Positions 22,169-33,362 of a DNA stretch of 64,000 bases are shown here, one piece after another. The stretch comes from Porphyra umbilicalis (lineage: Eukaryota > Rhodophyta > Bangiophyceae > Bangiales > Bangiaceae). The stretch lies in contig KV919139.1 in the NCBI GenBank assembly GCA_002049455.2, positions 1 through 64,000 on the forward strand, in the 5' to 3' direction. The position numbers and the translations under genes are program-made. The notes below the pieces were generated by a model. That model was not told where the DNA came from. It saw nothing but the letters and a program-made list of their open reading frames with translations, and made no database searches. The stretch's first letter is position 1. Each line of letters starts with the position of its first letter.

Positions 22169-22739
22169 CCGGGATACTGGGTCTGGACGCTCGAGTGGCA
22201 GGACGCGCAGCGCGGTGGCTCTGGGGTCGTTCACGGACCTCTCATCTGTCGGCGCAGGCAACTCGTGCGCATTCGGCCAGCGACAGCAGCCGCTGGAGCC
22301 GTGCACCCTGTGCCACCGTGGCGGTGTCAGTGCTAGGGGCGCCCAGTGTGGCAGGAACCCGTAAAGCGGGCGCTGTCTGAGGAGGGGGGCATGGAGGGGG
22401 CGGGGGGGCGCGCTCTCTGTACGGTCCGTGGTCGTTCGGACAGATGTGGCGCGCAACGGATCCCTGACAGCACCGGCAGGTGTTCGCTGAGCGACGGATC
22501 CTCAGCTGCTTCCAGGCACGTCCCCCATCCGTCGTCATCGTCGCGATCGGGATTGTGCGGCTCGCAAGCTTTCTCGTGTTGGCGAGTTGTCCGGTCCGAC
22601 AGCTTTGAGAATCTCGGTCTAAAACGTAAATAATGGTGCACCGTCAACTGTTCTCAATCACGGTGAAACATCGGACTTACTCTTGCAGTTTGGCTCAATC
22701 ACGTTCACGCGGGCTCACCGTCTAGACTGGGCCTTAGTT

Positions 22740-23126
22740 CATCTCGTGGTGGCCTCGCGGGATCGCCCTTCTTTTGGAGCTTGAACGGCAGCGCCACTGC
22801 AAGCAGGCCTGTTTGGAGACGCCCCGAGTCGTTTGGTCAACCCCTGGTTCCCTGTTCGGACCATAAAAGCTAATAAAAAGCGTGACCCGTGGCTTGCAGA
22901 CAGTTTCGAGACGATCTGGCAGTCATGGAGATTCTATGTAGTGCATCTGTGGTAATACTGGCGTGTCACAAAAGAGGCGCACCGCCAGAGATGTCGAGAG
23001 GAGCCCAAGCTTGAGACGTGATCTGCTTAGTTTTGGCTCTGCGTTTGGAGAGCCAGTGACAGCACCACACGTTGTGCACACGTGGCCGTTGGGTTGGACG
23101 GTTGACTCCATTGGTGGAGATGCTCT
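22740..23126 (-). mobile_element. 387-bp MITE, copy B, inverted relative to copy A
   Basis: Read on the - strand this is the same sequence as 15942-16328 with about seven differences. The TTA duplication seen around copy A is not preserved here: the flanks read AGT and TTG. Confidence 0.75.
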
Positions 23127-23389
23127 TGGTACCGTGGAGACGGTACTGTACGAGTTTCACGTGTACGCTGTAATGATGCAACGTGTCCGCATCAGAATGT
23201 CCGCCCTGAACTGGGCGTGTCGCACCTCGTTTACGCACTCGCGCTGGCAAGTGAGGTAAAGGCAGCCTACATTGAAGGCTGCCCCCGGCGTTGAAGGCTG
23301 CGCGCATGCATCTCATTGGTGGAAATGTTAGCTTACACTCTCGTTGAGAAAAAGCCGCAACGTGTCCGTGACCACCGTCGATCTGCCGG

Positions 23390-24072
23390 CGACGCGCCCC
23401 TGCGCACCGCCCGGCCGCGGCCTGCCCGCTCCTGCCGCCGCCCCCGCCGCACCCGCCGCCGCCACCGCTGCGGCCCCCGCCCCGGCCCCGGCCGCGCCCG
23501 CCCCCGCCCCCGCCGCCGCCGCCGCCATCCCCGCCCCCGCCACCGCCGCCACCCTGCCCCCGCCCCGGCCCTCGCCGCCGCCGCCGCCCCGGCCCTTGCC
23601 GCCGCCGCCGCCCCGGCCGCCGCCCCCGCCGCCGCAGCCGCCACTGCCACCGCCGCCGCCCCCGCCCCCTTCCCGGCCCCCGCCACCCCCGCCGCCGCCG
23701 CCCCGCCGCCACCGCTCCCGCCTTCGCCCCGGCCCTCGCCGCCGCCGCCGCCCCCGCCCCTGCCGCCGCCGCCGCCGCCGCCCTCGCCCGCGCCCCGGCC
23801 CGCCGCCGCCGCCCTCGCCCGTGCCCCGGCCCCCGCCACCCCCGCCGCCCCCGCCGCCCCCGCCGCCACCGCCTCCGCCTCCGCCCCGGCCCCCGCCCCC
23901 CCCGCGGCCCCCGCGGCCGCCGTGGCCCCCGCCCCCGCCGCCGCCGCCACCGCCGTCCTCGCCCGCGGCCGGGCCCGCCGTCCCGGCCCTCGCCGCCGCC
24001 GCCGCCACCGCCGCCGCCGCTTCCGCTCCCGCCGCCGCCCCGCCGCCGCGGCCCCCGTTGCCGCCGCGGCCC

Positions 24073-24103
<31 letters not shown>

Positions 24104-24345
24104 CGCCGCTGCCGCCGCCCCCGCCCCTGGCCGCGGCCCTCACCGCTGCCGCCGCCTCTGCCCCTGGCCGTGGGCCCCGCTGCTGGCGCCGCCCCCGCCC
24201 CTGGCCGCCTCCCCTGCCTCTTGTCGCCACCCCTGCCGCTGTCGCCGCTCCCGGCGCTGGCCGCCACCACCCTTGCTGGCGCCGCCCCCGCCCCTGTCCA
24301 CCTCTCCCGCCGCTGGCGGCCGCCCCCGCCCGCGATCGGGGACGG
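23390..24345. repeat. C-rich low-complexity tract, almost only C and G
   Basis: Nearly 1 kb of CCGCCG, CCCCCG and GCCGCC words with a pyrimidine-rich top strand and hardly any A or T. Every frame is open on both strands, giving Ala/Pro/Arg or Gly/Arg/Ala products, so no ORF here is credible. The last ~300 bp (from about 24150) resemble, in inverted orientation, the G-rich tract at 26940-27480. Confidence 0.8.
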
Positions 24346-24799
24346 CGACCCCTCGGCGGGAGGGCGTGCTGTCGGTGGCGGGTGGCGTGTGGCGGTTGTT
24401 GGGGTGGGTGGTCCGCGGCTGTCGGGTGTGGGTGGGGCAGCTGGTGGTGATGATTGTGTGGGAGCAGCCGGCTGCGGTAGCGGCCAGCGTCGGTGTAGTG
24501 TGTTTGTGATACCTTCGCCCAAAACTTGTCATGGGCCACGACTACGTAGGCGCGGGGAGCCTACGGGTCTTTCAGGGAGGGCCTAGAGTGCCGTGGCAGT
24601 GTACCGCCTCCGCAGGCGACTCATACGCACGATTTTGGGGTGGCTGGGCTGGCTGGAAGGACACAATGCGCCGTGGATATCCTACGACCGTCCTGGTGTG
24701 GCTTTTTAGCCTCTATCGAGTGTATGAGATGTAACAAAGCCAACGCACACAGATACTTGGCCAGCAGGCAGACAGGGCACCGTGGGGAGGTAGCGGCAT

Positions 24800-26206
24800 C
24801 CCTACGGGAAATGCCGGATCAAAAAAGATCGACTTCGAGGAGTTAGGAATTCGCAAAATCCCACTCGGCTGGAATTTGAGGGTGAGACTGAGGCCGGCTC
24901 CTCATTGGCCTGATGATCAAAAAAGCTCAATGAATGAGACTCTGGAAAGGGCCTGGGAGGCACCCTAACGGATTGTGCGGCTGCCATTGATTCGATTGAG
25001 CGGCTGTCGTTGCTCCAGGCACATAGATCTGACACATGGAATGCACCTATGACATCATGATCCGGGCTGGCGTCTAGGTCTGCACGAATGAGAGGGAGAC
25101 ACGTGAGACCCACGTGTATCACAGGGTCCATATTTGCGCAATTATAATCGGCTACACCGCAGCTGGCGCCCCGACCGCGATGCCTACCTACGTGCGCTCT
25201 TTCCGTCCCCCATACCCCCACACTCGCCCCCCCTCCCCCCCCCCCCCCTGCCCCCCTTTCCCCTCGCCTCCCCCCCCCATCGCCCCCCCTCTCCCCTCGC
25301 CTCCCCCCCTTATCGCCCCCCCCCCCCCCTCGCCTCCCCCCCCCCCTCGCCTCCCCCCCCCCCTCGCCTCCCCCCCCCCCTCGCCTCCCCCCCCCCCTCG
25401 CCTCCCCCCCCCCCTCGCCTCCCCCCCCCCTCGCCTCGGCCCCCCCCGAGCCACGCCGCACACTACAAGCATAGCAGGAAGCTCTTGCTACCGTCGTCCT
25501 CCTCCTCTGGGTCGGACAGCCCGTCGTCGTCGGCGTCGTCGTCGGCAGGGGTGTAATGCCTCTCCAGCGCAGCCACCTCGGCAACCGCGCCCCCCCCGTC
25601 CCCCCCATCAAGCACACCACCCCCGCCCAAAACACCAACGACCAAGTCAGCCTGCCCACCCCCCCCCCGTCCGCCACGTCCCCCTGCTGCCGCGCCCACG
25701 TCCGCGGCCCCTGGAGGTCACCGAGCGGTAATGATGGTGGGGATGATGGTTTGTGCGAGTGGTGGGGATGATGGTGACAAAAGAGTGTTGAGTGCGATTG
25801 CCGAGCAGAGACGATGCCAGTGGCGGTCAGGTTGTAGCGGTCGATCGGGAGCGGTCGCGGATGAGAAGCGACTGTGGGTGCCGGGCACGACGGCGGCGAC
25901 GGCTTTGAATTCGTATGGCACTGGATCACCTGACATTTCTCGAAGGCTACTTTGACAAATGCACTTCCACGAGGCAACCCTCGTGGCCTACATCGAATTC
26001 GATCTGACATCTGAACAGCTTACAGTTTACAGCTGATACTCTGGCCACTCACGATGCAGTGTGCTGCAGTGGAACACCCTTTGATCCGAGTCAGGTCTTC
26101 AACTCCATCCAAGGTGATCCCGGTTGGGTCGCAGGAGCAAATGCGCGATACTGATTGGCCCGTTCTTAGGATGTTGAGCTTTTTTGATCCGGCATTTCCC
26201 GTAGGG
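24800..26206. mobile_element. 1.4-kb non-autonomous element with 28-bp perfect TIRs
   Basis: The TIRs are perfect over 28 bp (24800-24827 and 26179-26206), beginning CCCTACGGGAAATGCCGGAT. CAT flanks both sides (24797-24799 and 26207-26209), a 3-bp target duplication. The paralogous repeat at 30228-30790 lacks the insertion and so acts as an empty site. The interior holds a C-rich minisatellite and no transposase. The 3-bp duplication allows PIF/Harbinger or CACTA, but the family is unassigned. Confidence 0.75.
25205..25445. repeat. C-rich minisatellite, about 17-bp unit
   Basis: Runs of C separated by CTCGCCT, repeated about seven times with a period near 17 bp at 25325-25440, preceded by looser C-rich DNA. 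Open frames of Pro/Ser or Gly/Glu are compositional. Confidence 0.8.
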
Positions 26207-26899
26207 CATATCTGGCCGCTGTGAACTTGGAGGGGCGAGAAAAGTAGGAAGGAGGCGTTTGTACACCTAGCGACCTACGTTTCCGTTCCCAGGATCCTTC
26301 AAAGCACCAGGAACGACCCTCTCTGAAAAAGTGGTACTTCGGTCGAGTTCGTCCCAGACATGCCGTATGCTCCTCCTTCATGGACCAGATGGCAGCGTGT
26401 AACCCGGCGGTGACCAGATCATGCCGTCTCCTACAAAAGTTGAACATAATGGGCAAAGGGTGCTTTAGGAGGTATGCAGTGTTGTTTTGTTTGCAAGAAA
26501 AGAAGCAAAACTGTTATAGGCAGCAAGTGAAGCGCAGGGTCCCAACCCACTGGATTGAACAGTGTCAGGGAAAATACATGATCCACTGGTTTGGACAGTG
26601 TCAGTCTCGATCTGCCGAGAACACTGGATTTGAAACACTGTCAGAGGGGTTCCATTCACACTGCTTGGTGGAGCCCCCTCGTTCCTGGGACGGATACGAC
26701 TGCCGTCGTCAGTGCCTTTTCTGTCGTTTACACTATGTCTGAAGCGCTATCAGAAGAGGCCATCTCCCCTCTACCCCCATTACCCGTCTCTTCCCCCCCG
26801 ACACCGACCCTTTTTCGCTCACGATCACGCTGACTCTCGAGTCCGCCGCCCCCCCCTCCATAAATACTGCTTCCCCACACCACCTCTGCCTTCCCTCCC

Positions 26900-27490
26900 T
26901 GCTGCTGCCTCCCCCCCATCCCCCAAGCATTTCCGCCGCCCTACCCATATTCGACGGCCGCGGACCACCCACCCCAACACCGACCGCCGCCACCACCCGC
27001 CAACCGCCACCGACGGCCCGCCCCCCTGCCGATGGCACACGCGCCGGGATCGCCGCCTCTGACCGCCGGCGAAGGCGGCGGTTAGCGACGGGGGCGGCGG
27101 CTACGGCTGGGGCGGCACCGGCAGGGGGGGTGAAGGCCAGCAGCGATGGCGGCGCCAGCGGCGGGAGCTGCAGCCAGATGCGGGAGCGGTGGCAGCAGCG
27201 GGGGTGGCGGCCATCGGTGGGGACGGCGCCAGCGGCGGAAGCCGCGGCCAGGGGCGCCGGCGAAAGCAGAGCCGGCCAGGGGGTCGGCCGTCAGCGGCCA
27301 GGGTGGCGACAGCGGTAGGGGCGGCGGCGGCGGCTGGGGCAACGGCTGGCGGAGGGGGAAGCGGCCAGCGGCGGGGGCGGGGCCCAGGGAAGGGGGCGGC
27401 GGCCGGCGGCGGAGGCGGAGCCTGTAGGGGAAGGGGCGGCCAGCGGGGGGGGGGCGGCCGGCGGAGGGAGCGCCGCAACGGCCAAGGCTG
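26900..27490. repeat. G-rich tract, inverted relative to 24150-24450
   Basis: 26940-27050 read on the - strand closely follows 24330-24440, for example GTTGGGGTGGGTGGTCCGCG in both. The GGCGGC-type DNA that follows mirrors the CCGCCG-type DNA before 24340. The two tracts look like arms of an old, imperfect inverted repeat spanning about 23.4-27.5 kb. Confidence 0.55.
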
Positions 27491-28379
27491 GCTTTTTCCC
27501 GGCTCAGACCTCTCTGACCAGCGATGCTGCCGTGTTGTCGCCGCCAGCCACGACAGCCCGAGGCACACCGGCAGGGCATGGCTGTCAGCACTGGCCATCC
27601 TATTCATTTTCCTACACGTGTATGCGGTTGAGAATGAAGGCTGTTGCACCCTTCATTCCTAATGTCACTTGAGAATGAAGGCTGCCATTACCGGTGCTCG
27701 CGCTGGGCGGCCGCGCCAACACCGACCATGTAGGATCTCAACATCTCAAACACGAAGCAAAATTTTGCTTCGGGCGAACGCTGACGAGCTCTGAGAGCGC
27801 GTGCTCCGCGCAGTGCCCGCAAACGCCTGTTGTTGTCGGCTGCTTGATTCGACCCAATATTGTGACACGGACTCGCGCGATTTGTGAATACCCCCCGCTG
27901 GTCACCCCGTGCTGAGGGTATTTCTGCAGTCGTCTGAATGAACACAATACAGGCAATCTGGCACGGATGAATGTACCCGTTCCACGTACGACTGCATGCA
28001 CCAGACAAAAAGAGAGACAAACCATGTTTTTTATTCTTCCGGAGGACGTGTCCTAGTGTCAATACCCGTACGTGATAGATATGGCGACGCAAAACGCACG
28101 ACAGGCCCGGCCGTGTTGCGCAATACCGTCGACGTGCTGCCCGATCCGCGCGGCACCCATGTTTCAAGGGCCACCGCATTTCCCCGACGTCCGTCATCGG
28201 GCAGGTACAGCCGGGGCGACTTGGCATCCTCATTCGTCACGAGAACGGACTTGAACGCAGACGCATGTACCGAATGGGCGGGGTGGCAGCACATACTGCA
28301 AGGTATGGGAGCTCTTTCAACACAAGACCGAGGTGAACAGCATCAACAAGAGCCCGTGGTGTAGGGCACGACATTGCTT

Positions 28380-28988
28380 TTACATTTTCATGGGCTCCCC
28401 ACCCGGAAAGGACCGTCGCAACGACGCGAGCTTTCGCAGTAGCGTGTCAACAGCGTTGCGCATTGCCTCGACGTGGACAATGTTCTTCACCGCCCATGAC
28501 AGACAGTCCCTCCCCCCCAACTGAGCACGGAAGAGGCGCAGGAGAGTGTCCTTCTCGTCGACACGGTCCACCGACGCAATGTCCACGTCCTCGGACACGG
28601 AGTTGTCCGCGTCCTCGCCACAACGGGCAGCCAACAAGAGCCGCGGCGGGATGAGCGGGAACAGGGCGGGGTCTTCTCCGAGCTCAGCGGCCAGGTCCAA
28701 TGTGGCAATGGGGTTTTCATCGACCAAGTGCACACAGTTGGAGATGTTAAATTCTCTTCGGATGTGTTCGGAAGTACCGGGTTCTACGTGCCCGTCCCGT
28801 CCGTTGCCTTCGGAAAGCTGCGCGATCCGTGGGCCGCCGTGCACATATCGCGCAGGGGCATTTCGAAGTGCGCGCAAAATGCGCATGCCTGCCACCGGCG
28901 GTGAGGGTTTATTGGCGCCATAGACCCCCCATATATGATTCGCTGGACAACAGGCGTTTGCGGGCACTGCGCCGGAGCAGCTGCCCAA
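28380..28988 (-). CDS. hypothetical protein
   Basis: A 202-codon frame with balanced, protein-like composition and no recognised family. Residues ~85-160 are acidic and hydrophobic (HLVDENPIATLDLAAELGED, then LFPLIPPRLLLAARCGEDAD and a D/E/V-rich stretch). The C-terminal ~50 residues are helical and basic (LSWAVKNIVHVEAMRNAVDT, then LLRKLASLRRSFPGG). The N-terminal ~60 residues are less convincing, and the conserved-looking part may begin at an exon boundary near 28750. It lies between inverted copies of a ~33-bp motif (27806-27838 and about 28946-28978), so it may belong to a mobile element. Host gene, transposon ORF and chance frame all remain open. Confidence 0.35.
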   Translation of the reverse strand: MGSCSGAVPANACCPANHIWGVYGANKPSPPVAGMRILRALRNAPARYVHGGPRIAQLSEGNGRDGHVEPGTSEHIRREFNISNCVHLVDENPIATLDLAAELGEDPALFPLIPPRLLLAARCGEDADNSVSEDVDIASVDRVDEKDTLLRLFRAQLGGRDCLSWAVKNIVHVEAMRNAVDTLLRKLASLRRSFPGGEPMKM

Positions 28989-29099
28989 GGCCCTGCTGGG
29001 GAATGCCTTCGGCCATTGGATTTACTGCTTCGCGAGCACAATACCTTTGCCTGGCCTGGGGTGTCGGTGGTGATGACGACATGCATGGATGACACCCGC

Positions 29100-30210
29100 T
29101 CTGAGATGCCATGAGGCGGCCCCGCTCCCCCCGCGCCCCCATCCTCCCGCACCCGCCCCTCCCCGCTCCCCCCGCCCCCCCGCCCTCCTCCTATCGCGCC
29201 CCAGCCTCCTGTGGCATCCAGGTGCTCCCTACGGCCCCCTCCACCAGGGTGGCGGTCCGTGGGGGCGACAGCGGCAGGCGGCGGCGGCGGCCGAACGGGC
29301 TGCAGCCCGCCGCTGGAGGCACCCCCCCCGCCCCCCTAGGTTCCCACTCCCCCCGCGCCACCCCCCCTGCCTGCCTTTTCCGGCTTCCTGCCGCTTTCCT
29401 TCGGCCCCATCTGCCATGCTGGCGGTGTGTGCTGACGGTGGCGGCAGCCAGCGGCGGTGGTCGTGCGGGCTGCCGCCCGCCCCTCGGGGCACCATTCGCG
29501 CCCGCCCCGCCCCTCTGCCCCCCTGCCCCCCTCCCGCCAGCCTCGGCCGGCATCCTGGTGATCTTCTCGGGCCCCCCCACCACGCTAGTGTTCTGTCGGG
29601 GTTGCGGCAGCGGCTAGTGGCGGCGGCCGTGCGGATGGTCGCCCGCCGCTGGGGGCACCCTGCCTGGTTTCCGCGCCCCCCCGCCCGCTGGCTAACGAGG
29701 GAGGTACATGGCGCAGAATGTGGTGCGGGCGGTCTGCAGCGGGGGCGAGTGGCGGGTAGGGCGACCTGCAGTGGGCGCGGGCGGCAGGGCGGTCGGCTAG
29801 TGGGGCGGGCCGCTGGTAGGGTGGGTGGCGGTCGGCCGGCGGGGCGGGTGTTCGGCGGGACGGCCGGCAGACGCGCCCCCCGCCACGGTGGTGCTCCCCC
29901 CCCCACCGCGGCCGCGGTTGCCCCCCCCCCGTCCCCCCAAAGTCTCCTGGAGATGTCTGTCGGGGGGGTTTGGCGCTGGCGGCCAGCGGCAGCGGCCGGC
30001 TGCGGGGGCGGCCTGCGGCGTCTGGCGGCTGCGTCTGGCGGCTGCGTCTGGCGGCGGGGTTGGCGGTGGTGGCGGTAGAGATTGAGGCGGTCAGCGCCGG
30101 CGTCTGGTGCCGGCAGCTGGCGGCGACGACTGCCGGGGGTGGCGACAGGCGGGGGGGGCAGTTCACGCCGGTGGCTGGCGTGGGGGTTGTCGGCGGGGGC
30201 TGCCGATGGG
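29100..30210. repeat. GC-rich low-complexity tract with strand switch
   Basis: The top strand is C-rich to about 29600 and G-rich from about 29690. Frames are open on both strands with Pro/Arg or Gly/Arg/Ala products. I see no gene. Confidence 0.6.
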
Positions 30211-30227
30211 GGTCATTGTGTGGTCTT

Positions 30228-30790
30228 TTGGGCTCTTTACAGATCATAGAGTGCAACAAAGCCAGCGCACATACAAAGTTGCCCGGGAGAGAGGTTGGGA
30301 GCAGTGAAGAGACGGTGGCCGTTCCAGGCTAGGGCTAGGGTTAGAGACCTCTGGGGGCGGGGGAAGGCATGAAGGAAGCGTTTACACACTTAGCCACGCA
30401 CAGCACCGTTCCCAGGACCCTTCAAAGCACCAGAAGAAAGGCTTAAAAAAAAAGTGATGTTTTGGTCAAGTTCCGCCCGGACGTGCCGTTGCTCCTCCAT
30501 AGCGGACCAGATGGCAGCGGGTTGCCACGCGACAACCGGACCATACCAACTCATGCGAAAAACAAGCAGAATGGGCACAGGACAGTGTCGGCGGCATATC
30601 ATGACTTTTTTCTGTGAGAAAAGAAACAGAACAGTTGTAGGCAGAAAGAGAAGCGCAGGGTTGCATTCCACTGGATTTGACAGTGTCAGAAAAAACACGT
30701 GATCCACTGGCTTGGCCAGTGTCAGTGTCCATCTATCGTTTACACTAGATCTGACACGCTGACAGAGGGGGTCCATCCGCCCCATCTGGT
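30228..30790 (+). repeat. dispersed repeat copy 2 (uninterrupted)
   Basis: Paralogue of 24690-24799 + 26207-26760. It continues across the point where copy 1 carries the 1.4-kb TIR element and so gives the pre-insertion structure. Confidence 0.6.
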
Positions 30791-30799
30791 GGAGCTCCC

Positions 30800-31730
30800 C
30801 TGGCCGCCACTGCCCCCTCCCTTCCTTTCTGCGTCCTCCCACCCTTACTGTCCTGACGGGCCCCGGGGACTCGGGGCCGGCGTTGCTCCCCGCGCTCTCC
30901 CCTCCAACCACCGCTGCTTCCCTTTGTCTCTGTCGCCGACCCCCCTCGGCCGGCGTCTGCCGGTCGCGGCATCCCCAAACGGCGAGTACGTCTGGAGCCG
31001 CCCACACCTACACCCCCCATAACCCCCCCTCTCCACAATGGCGGTGTTTTCCCCCCCCCCCTACGCGTCGGCCTCCACCCTTGCCACCACCACCGCTGCC
31101 GGCGTCACCTTTGCCGCGGCGGTGGTCGGCGCGTGGGAGGTGGTTTGCCGCGTCCCCGCCGCCGCCCAACTCTGCTGCCGCTCCCCACCGCCGCTGCCGC
31201 TCCCCACCGCCGCCGGCCTCCCCAACCGCCGCTGGTCCCCTCCCGCCGCCGCTACTTTCCCCCACCACAGCTACGTCCCCCCATCGCCGCTGCTCCCCCC
31301 ATCCACCGCTGCTTCCCCGCAGGGAGGCCCATATGACACGCGGCGCGTGGCGACACGTACGAAACGGGCTCGCGGGCCGTGGCAGCGAGTTTCGACGCGC
31401 CCGCTGCCGCAGCTGCGGCGGCGAGCCCCCCCACGGCTCAGAGGCGCGCGACGCGGAGCAACCCCGCCCGGCGTTCCGACACCGCCGCGACTGCGGCGGC
31501 AGCGACGGCGTGGTGGATGGGGGCCGAGGGGGGTGGGGGGGGGTGGGACGGCCACCGGAGGCGGCCGGCGGCGACCGCTGGGACCAGCATGTAGAGGCGG
31601 GCGAGGGTGAGCAGCGCGCGGAGGGGGGGGAAAGCCGCCCGTCATTGGCGTTTCTGGGAGGGGGGTGCGGGGGGGGGAACGTCGAACCTCATGGTGGGGA
31701 GGGGGAAAGGCGAGGGGAGAGCCCGCACAA
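30800..31730. repeat. C-rich then G-rich low-complexity tract
   Basis: The top strand is C-rich to about 31330 and G-rich after about 31480, the same polarity switch as at 29100-30210. ORFs on both strands are compositional. Confidence 0.6.
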
Positions 31731-31984
31731 CAAGCATGAGCCGCTTCCACCAGCTCCACCCAACCGACTGGCGGCGGCCAGCGGTCATGCACGGATACGA
31801 TTTATACACGCAGGATAAGTACCAGTCCAGGCATGCGGAACTGTTCCCGCCCGAACCCACCCCCCCCCCAGAAGCCCCGAAACTCCCCCCTGCACACCTC
31901 CACGTGGAGGCACGAGAGGCGTCCCCCCCTCCCCCCTTCACCCGAAGCAAAACTTTGCTTCGTAGTTGACATTGTCAAATCCTA

Positions 31985-32612
31985 TGGTGCGTGTCCCAAA
32001 AATGAGACATCGTGGTTTTTTCTTTTTTTCTCGGCCCACTGGCCTTCTGCAACGGTCCGATGATGTAATGTGACCCACTCGGTACCACTGTGCTTCCAGA
32101 ACAGCCCCTGACAGTGTTAGCAGAGGCGGCACATCCTGACGTGTCATGGGGTAAAGTGTCATTCATTGCAACTTCGACAGGTGACGATCACGCGGCCCAA
32201 TCAAATGCACAGATACTAGAGCAGGCATGTGCAGACAACTTGTGCACGAAGAAAAGGGCACCACCTTACCAATAAAAACGTGAAAAAGACCGCCATGTAG
32301 CCCCCTGTGAGGAAAACACGATTTGGGACACCCCTCATCGAGGCTCCAGTTAGCACATGAGCTTTGGCGTTGCAAACCTGTAACCCCAAGAACCTGAAAA
32401 AGACTGGCTCCAAGATCGGAGTTAGCTGAGAGGTCCACAGAACAGGGCCCACAGGCAGGTACTAAGGAGTTGTCAGGCAAGAACGTCTCGGGAGCGGCTC
32501 TTTCCATGGAGGCCAAATGAGAATTTTCTCGTACCCCACCCCGCCTGCCCCCGTGCAGTGATGTGTCAGTCTTCCAGAAAACGCGCATGTCTCATTTTTG
32601 GGACACGCACCA
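31985..32612. mobile_element. Tc1/mariner-like MITE (628 bp)
   Basis: Perfect 26-bp TIRs starting TGGTGCGTGTCCCAAAAATG are flanked by TA on both sides (31983-31984 and 32613-32614), the hallmark of Tc1/mariner insertion; including the TA the match is 28 bp. A - strand frame (32163-32588) has fairly balanced composition but no transposase motif (no D-D-D/E pattern), so the element is non-autonomous. Confidence 0.75.
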
Positions 32613-32635
32613 TACCTCACACCGACCCGCCGGCG

Positions 32636-33362
32636 CAGTGGGGCTTAGACCGTGTACCTTACAGATCTGCGAATCCTCTGCAATGGCGTGTTGCAGACTG
32701 CTTGCAGGTCTGGAAAAGTGGCCGCGTGAGCCACGAGCAGCATGATTTCCTGCAGCAGAGATCTGCGGAGCAGCTCATTGTCGTGCATTTATGCAAAAAA
32801 AAAACGGACGACCGGTGCTTTTCTTTCATGGAAAGCACCGTGACGGTGCGAGGATCTTGTGCCAAAAAGTTCCAGCGTGATCCCCCGTTTTTTTCTGCCC
32901 ACGATAAGCCTTAGTTGTTTTTGACCTGCAGGAAATCTGCTGGTAAAATGTTGCAGGTCGCTGCCGGACCCCTGTTGCAGCGCACATTTTCTGTGCCGGG
33001 TCTGTGGAAACCTGCAACTGGGCTGCACTTGCAGCGCATGTCTTCAGCATCAAGTCTGCTGCAGAATGACGATAACGGCTTCCTATTGGTGGAAGCGAGA
33101 TAACTCCGCGCCTCCCAGGAGTTATACTAGCGTACAGCAGAAGAACAGCATGAGCTGAGCATCGTCTCAGCATTTGGATGATCCAGGCAAGCAGCGAAAG
33201 AGCAGAAAACATGCGTGCCGATGTGCCAGATATCTGTTGAGCCAGCAGGCTGCCAGCACAAAATGGCCCGACCTGCATCCATTTGGCAGACTGTGGAGAT
33301 CCTGCAACAGCCTGCAACACGGAATCAGCAGATCCGTAAGGTACACGGTCTAAGCCCCACTG
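32636..33362. mobile_element. MITE-like element with ~80-bp imperfect TIRs
   Basis: It starts CAGTGGGGCTTAGACCGTGT; the reverse complement of its right end starts the same way, with one mismatch in the first 35 bp and decaying similarity to about 80 bp. The interior is rich in TGCAG words. No clean target duplication was found (GCG on the left, AGCG on the right). It lies only about 20 bp from the mariner-like MITE. Confidence 0.6.

Larger units (their letters stand above)
24690..26760 (+). repeat. dispersed repeat copy 1, split by a TIR element
   Basis: 24690-24799 plus 26207-26760 align with 30228-30790 once the insertion at 24800-26206 is removed. Shared words include AACAAAGCCA, CCTTCAAAGCACCAG, GACCAGATGGCAGCG and CACTGGATT/GACAGTGTCAG. 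The copies are clearly diverged. There is no coding potential and the repeat class is unknown. Confidence 0.6.
27731..31984. mobile_element. possible TIR-bounded element, or two inverted solo ends, with TA flanks
   Basis: 27731-27776 and the reverse complement of 31939-31984 match over 46 bp with about nine mismatches. Both include the near-palindrome CGAAGCAAAATTTTGCTTCG (AACTTT in the right copy) and start with TA, as Tc1/mariner insertions do. No mariner transposase is visible between them. The pair could be two independent small elements facing each other. Confidence 0.35.

Noticed and set aside
22966-24539. Long - strand frames (518 and 403 codons) in the C-rich tract
   Set aside because: Gly/Arg/Ala-only products over DNA that is almost only C and G; all frames are open there.
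25325-25440. CRISPR-like regular repeat
   Set aside because: The unit is ~17 bp of mostly C with no unique spacers; a minisatellite in a eukaryotic genome.
30328-30350. Telomere-like GGCTAGGGCTAGGG
   Set aside because: Only two to three imperfect units inside a diverged dispersed repeat; not a telomeric array.
32163-32588. Mariner transposase remnant on the - strand of the MITE
   Set aside because: The composition looks protein-like, but none of the expected motifs (D-D-D/E, helix-turn-helix) can be found.
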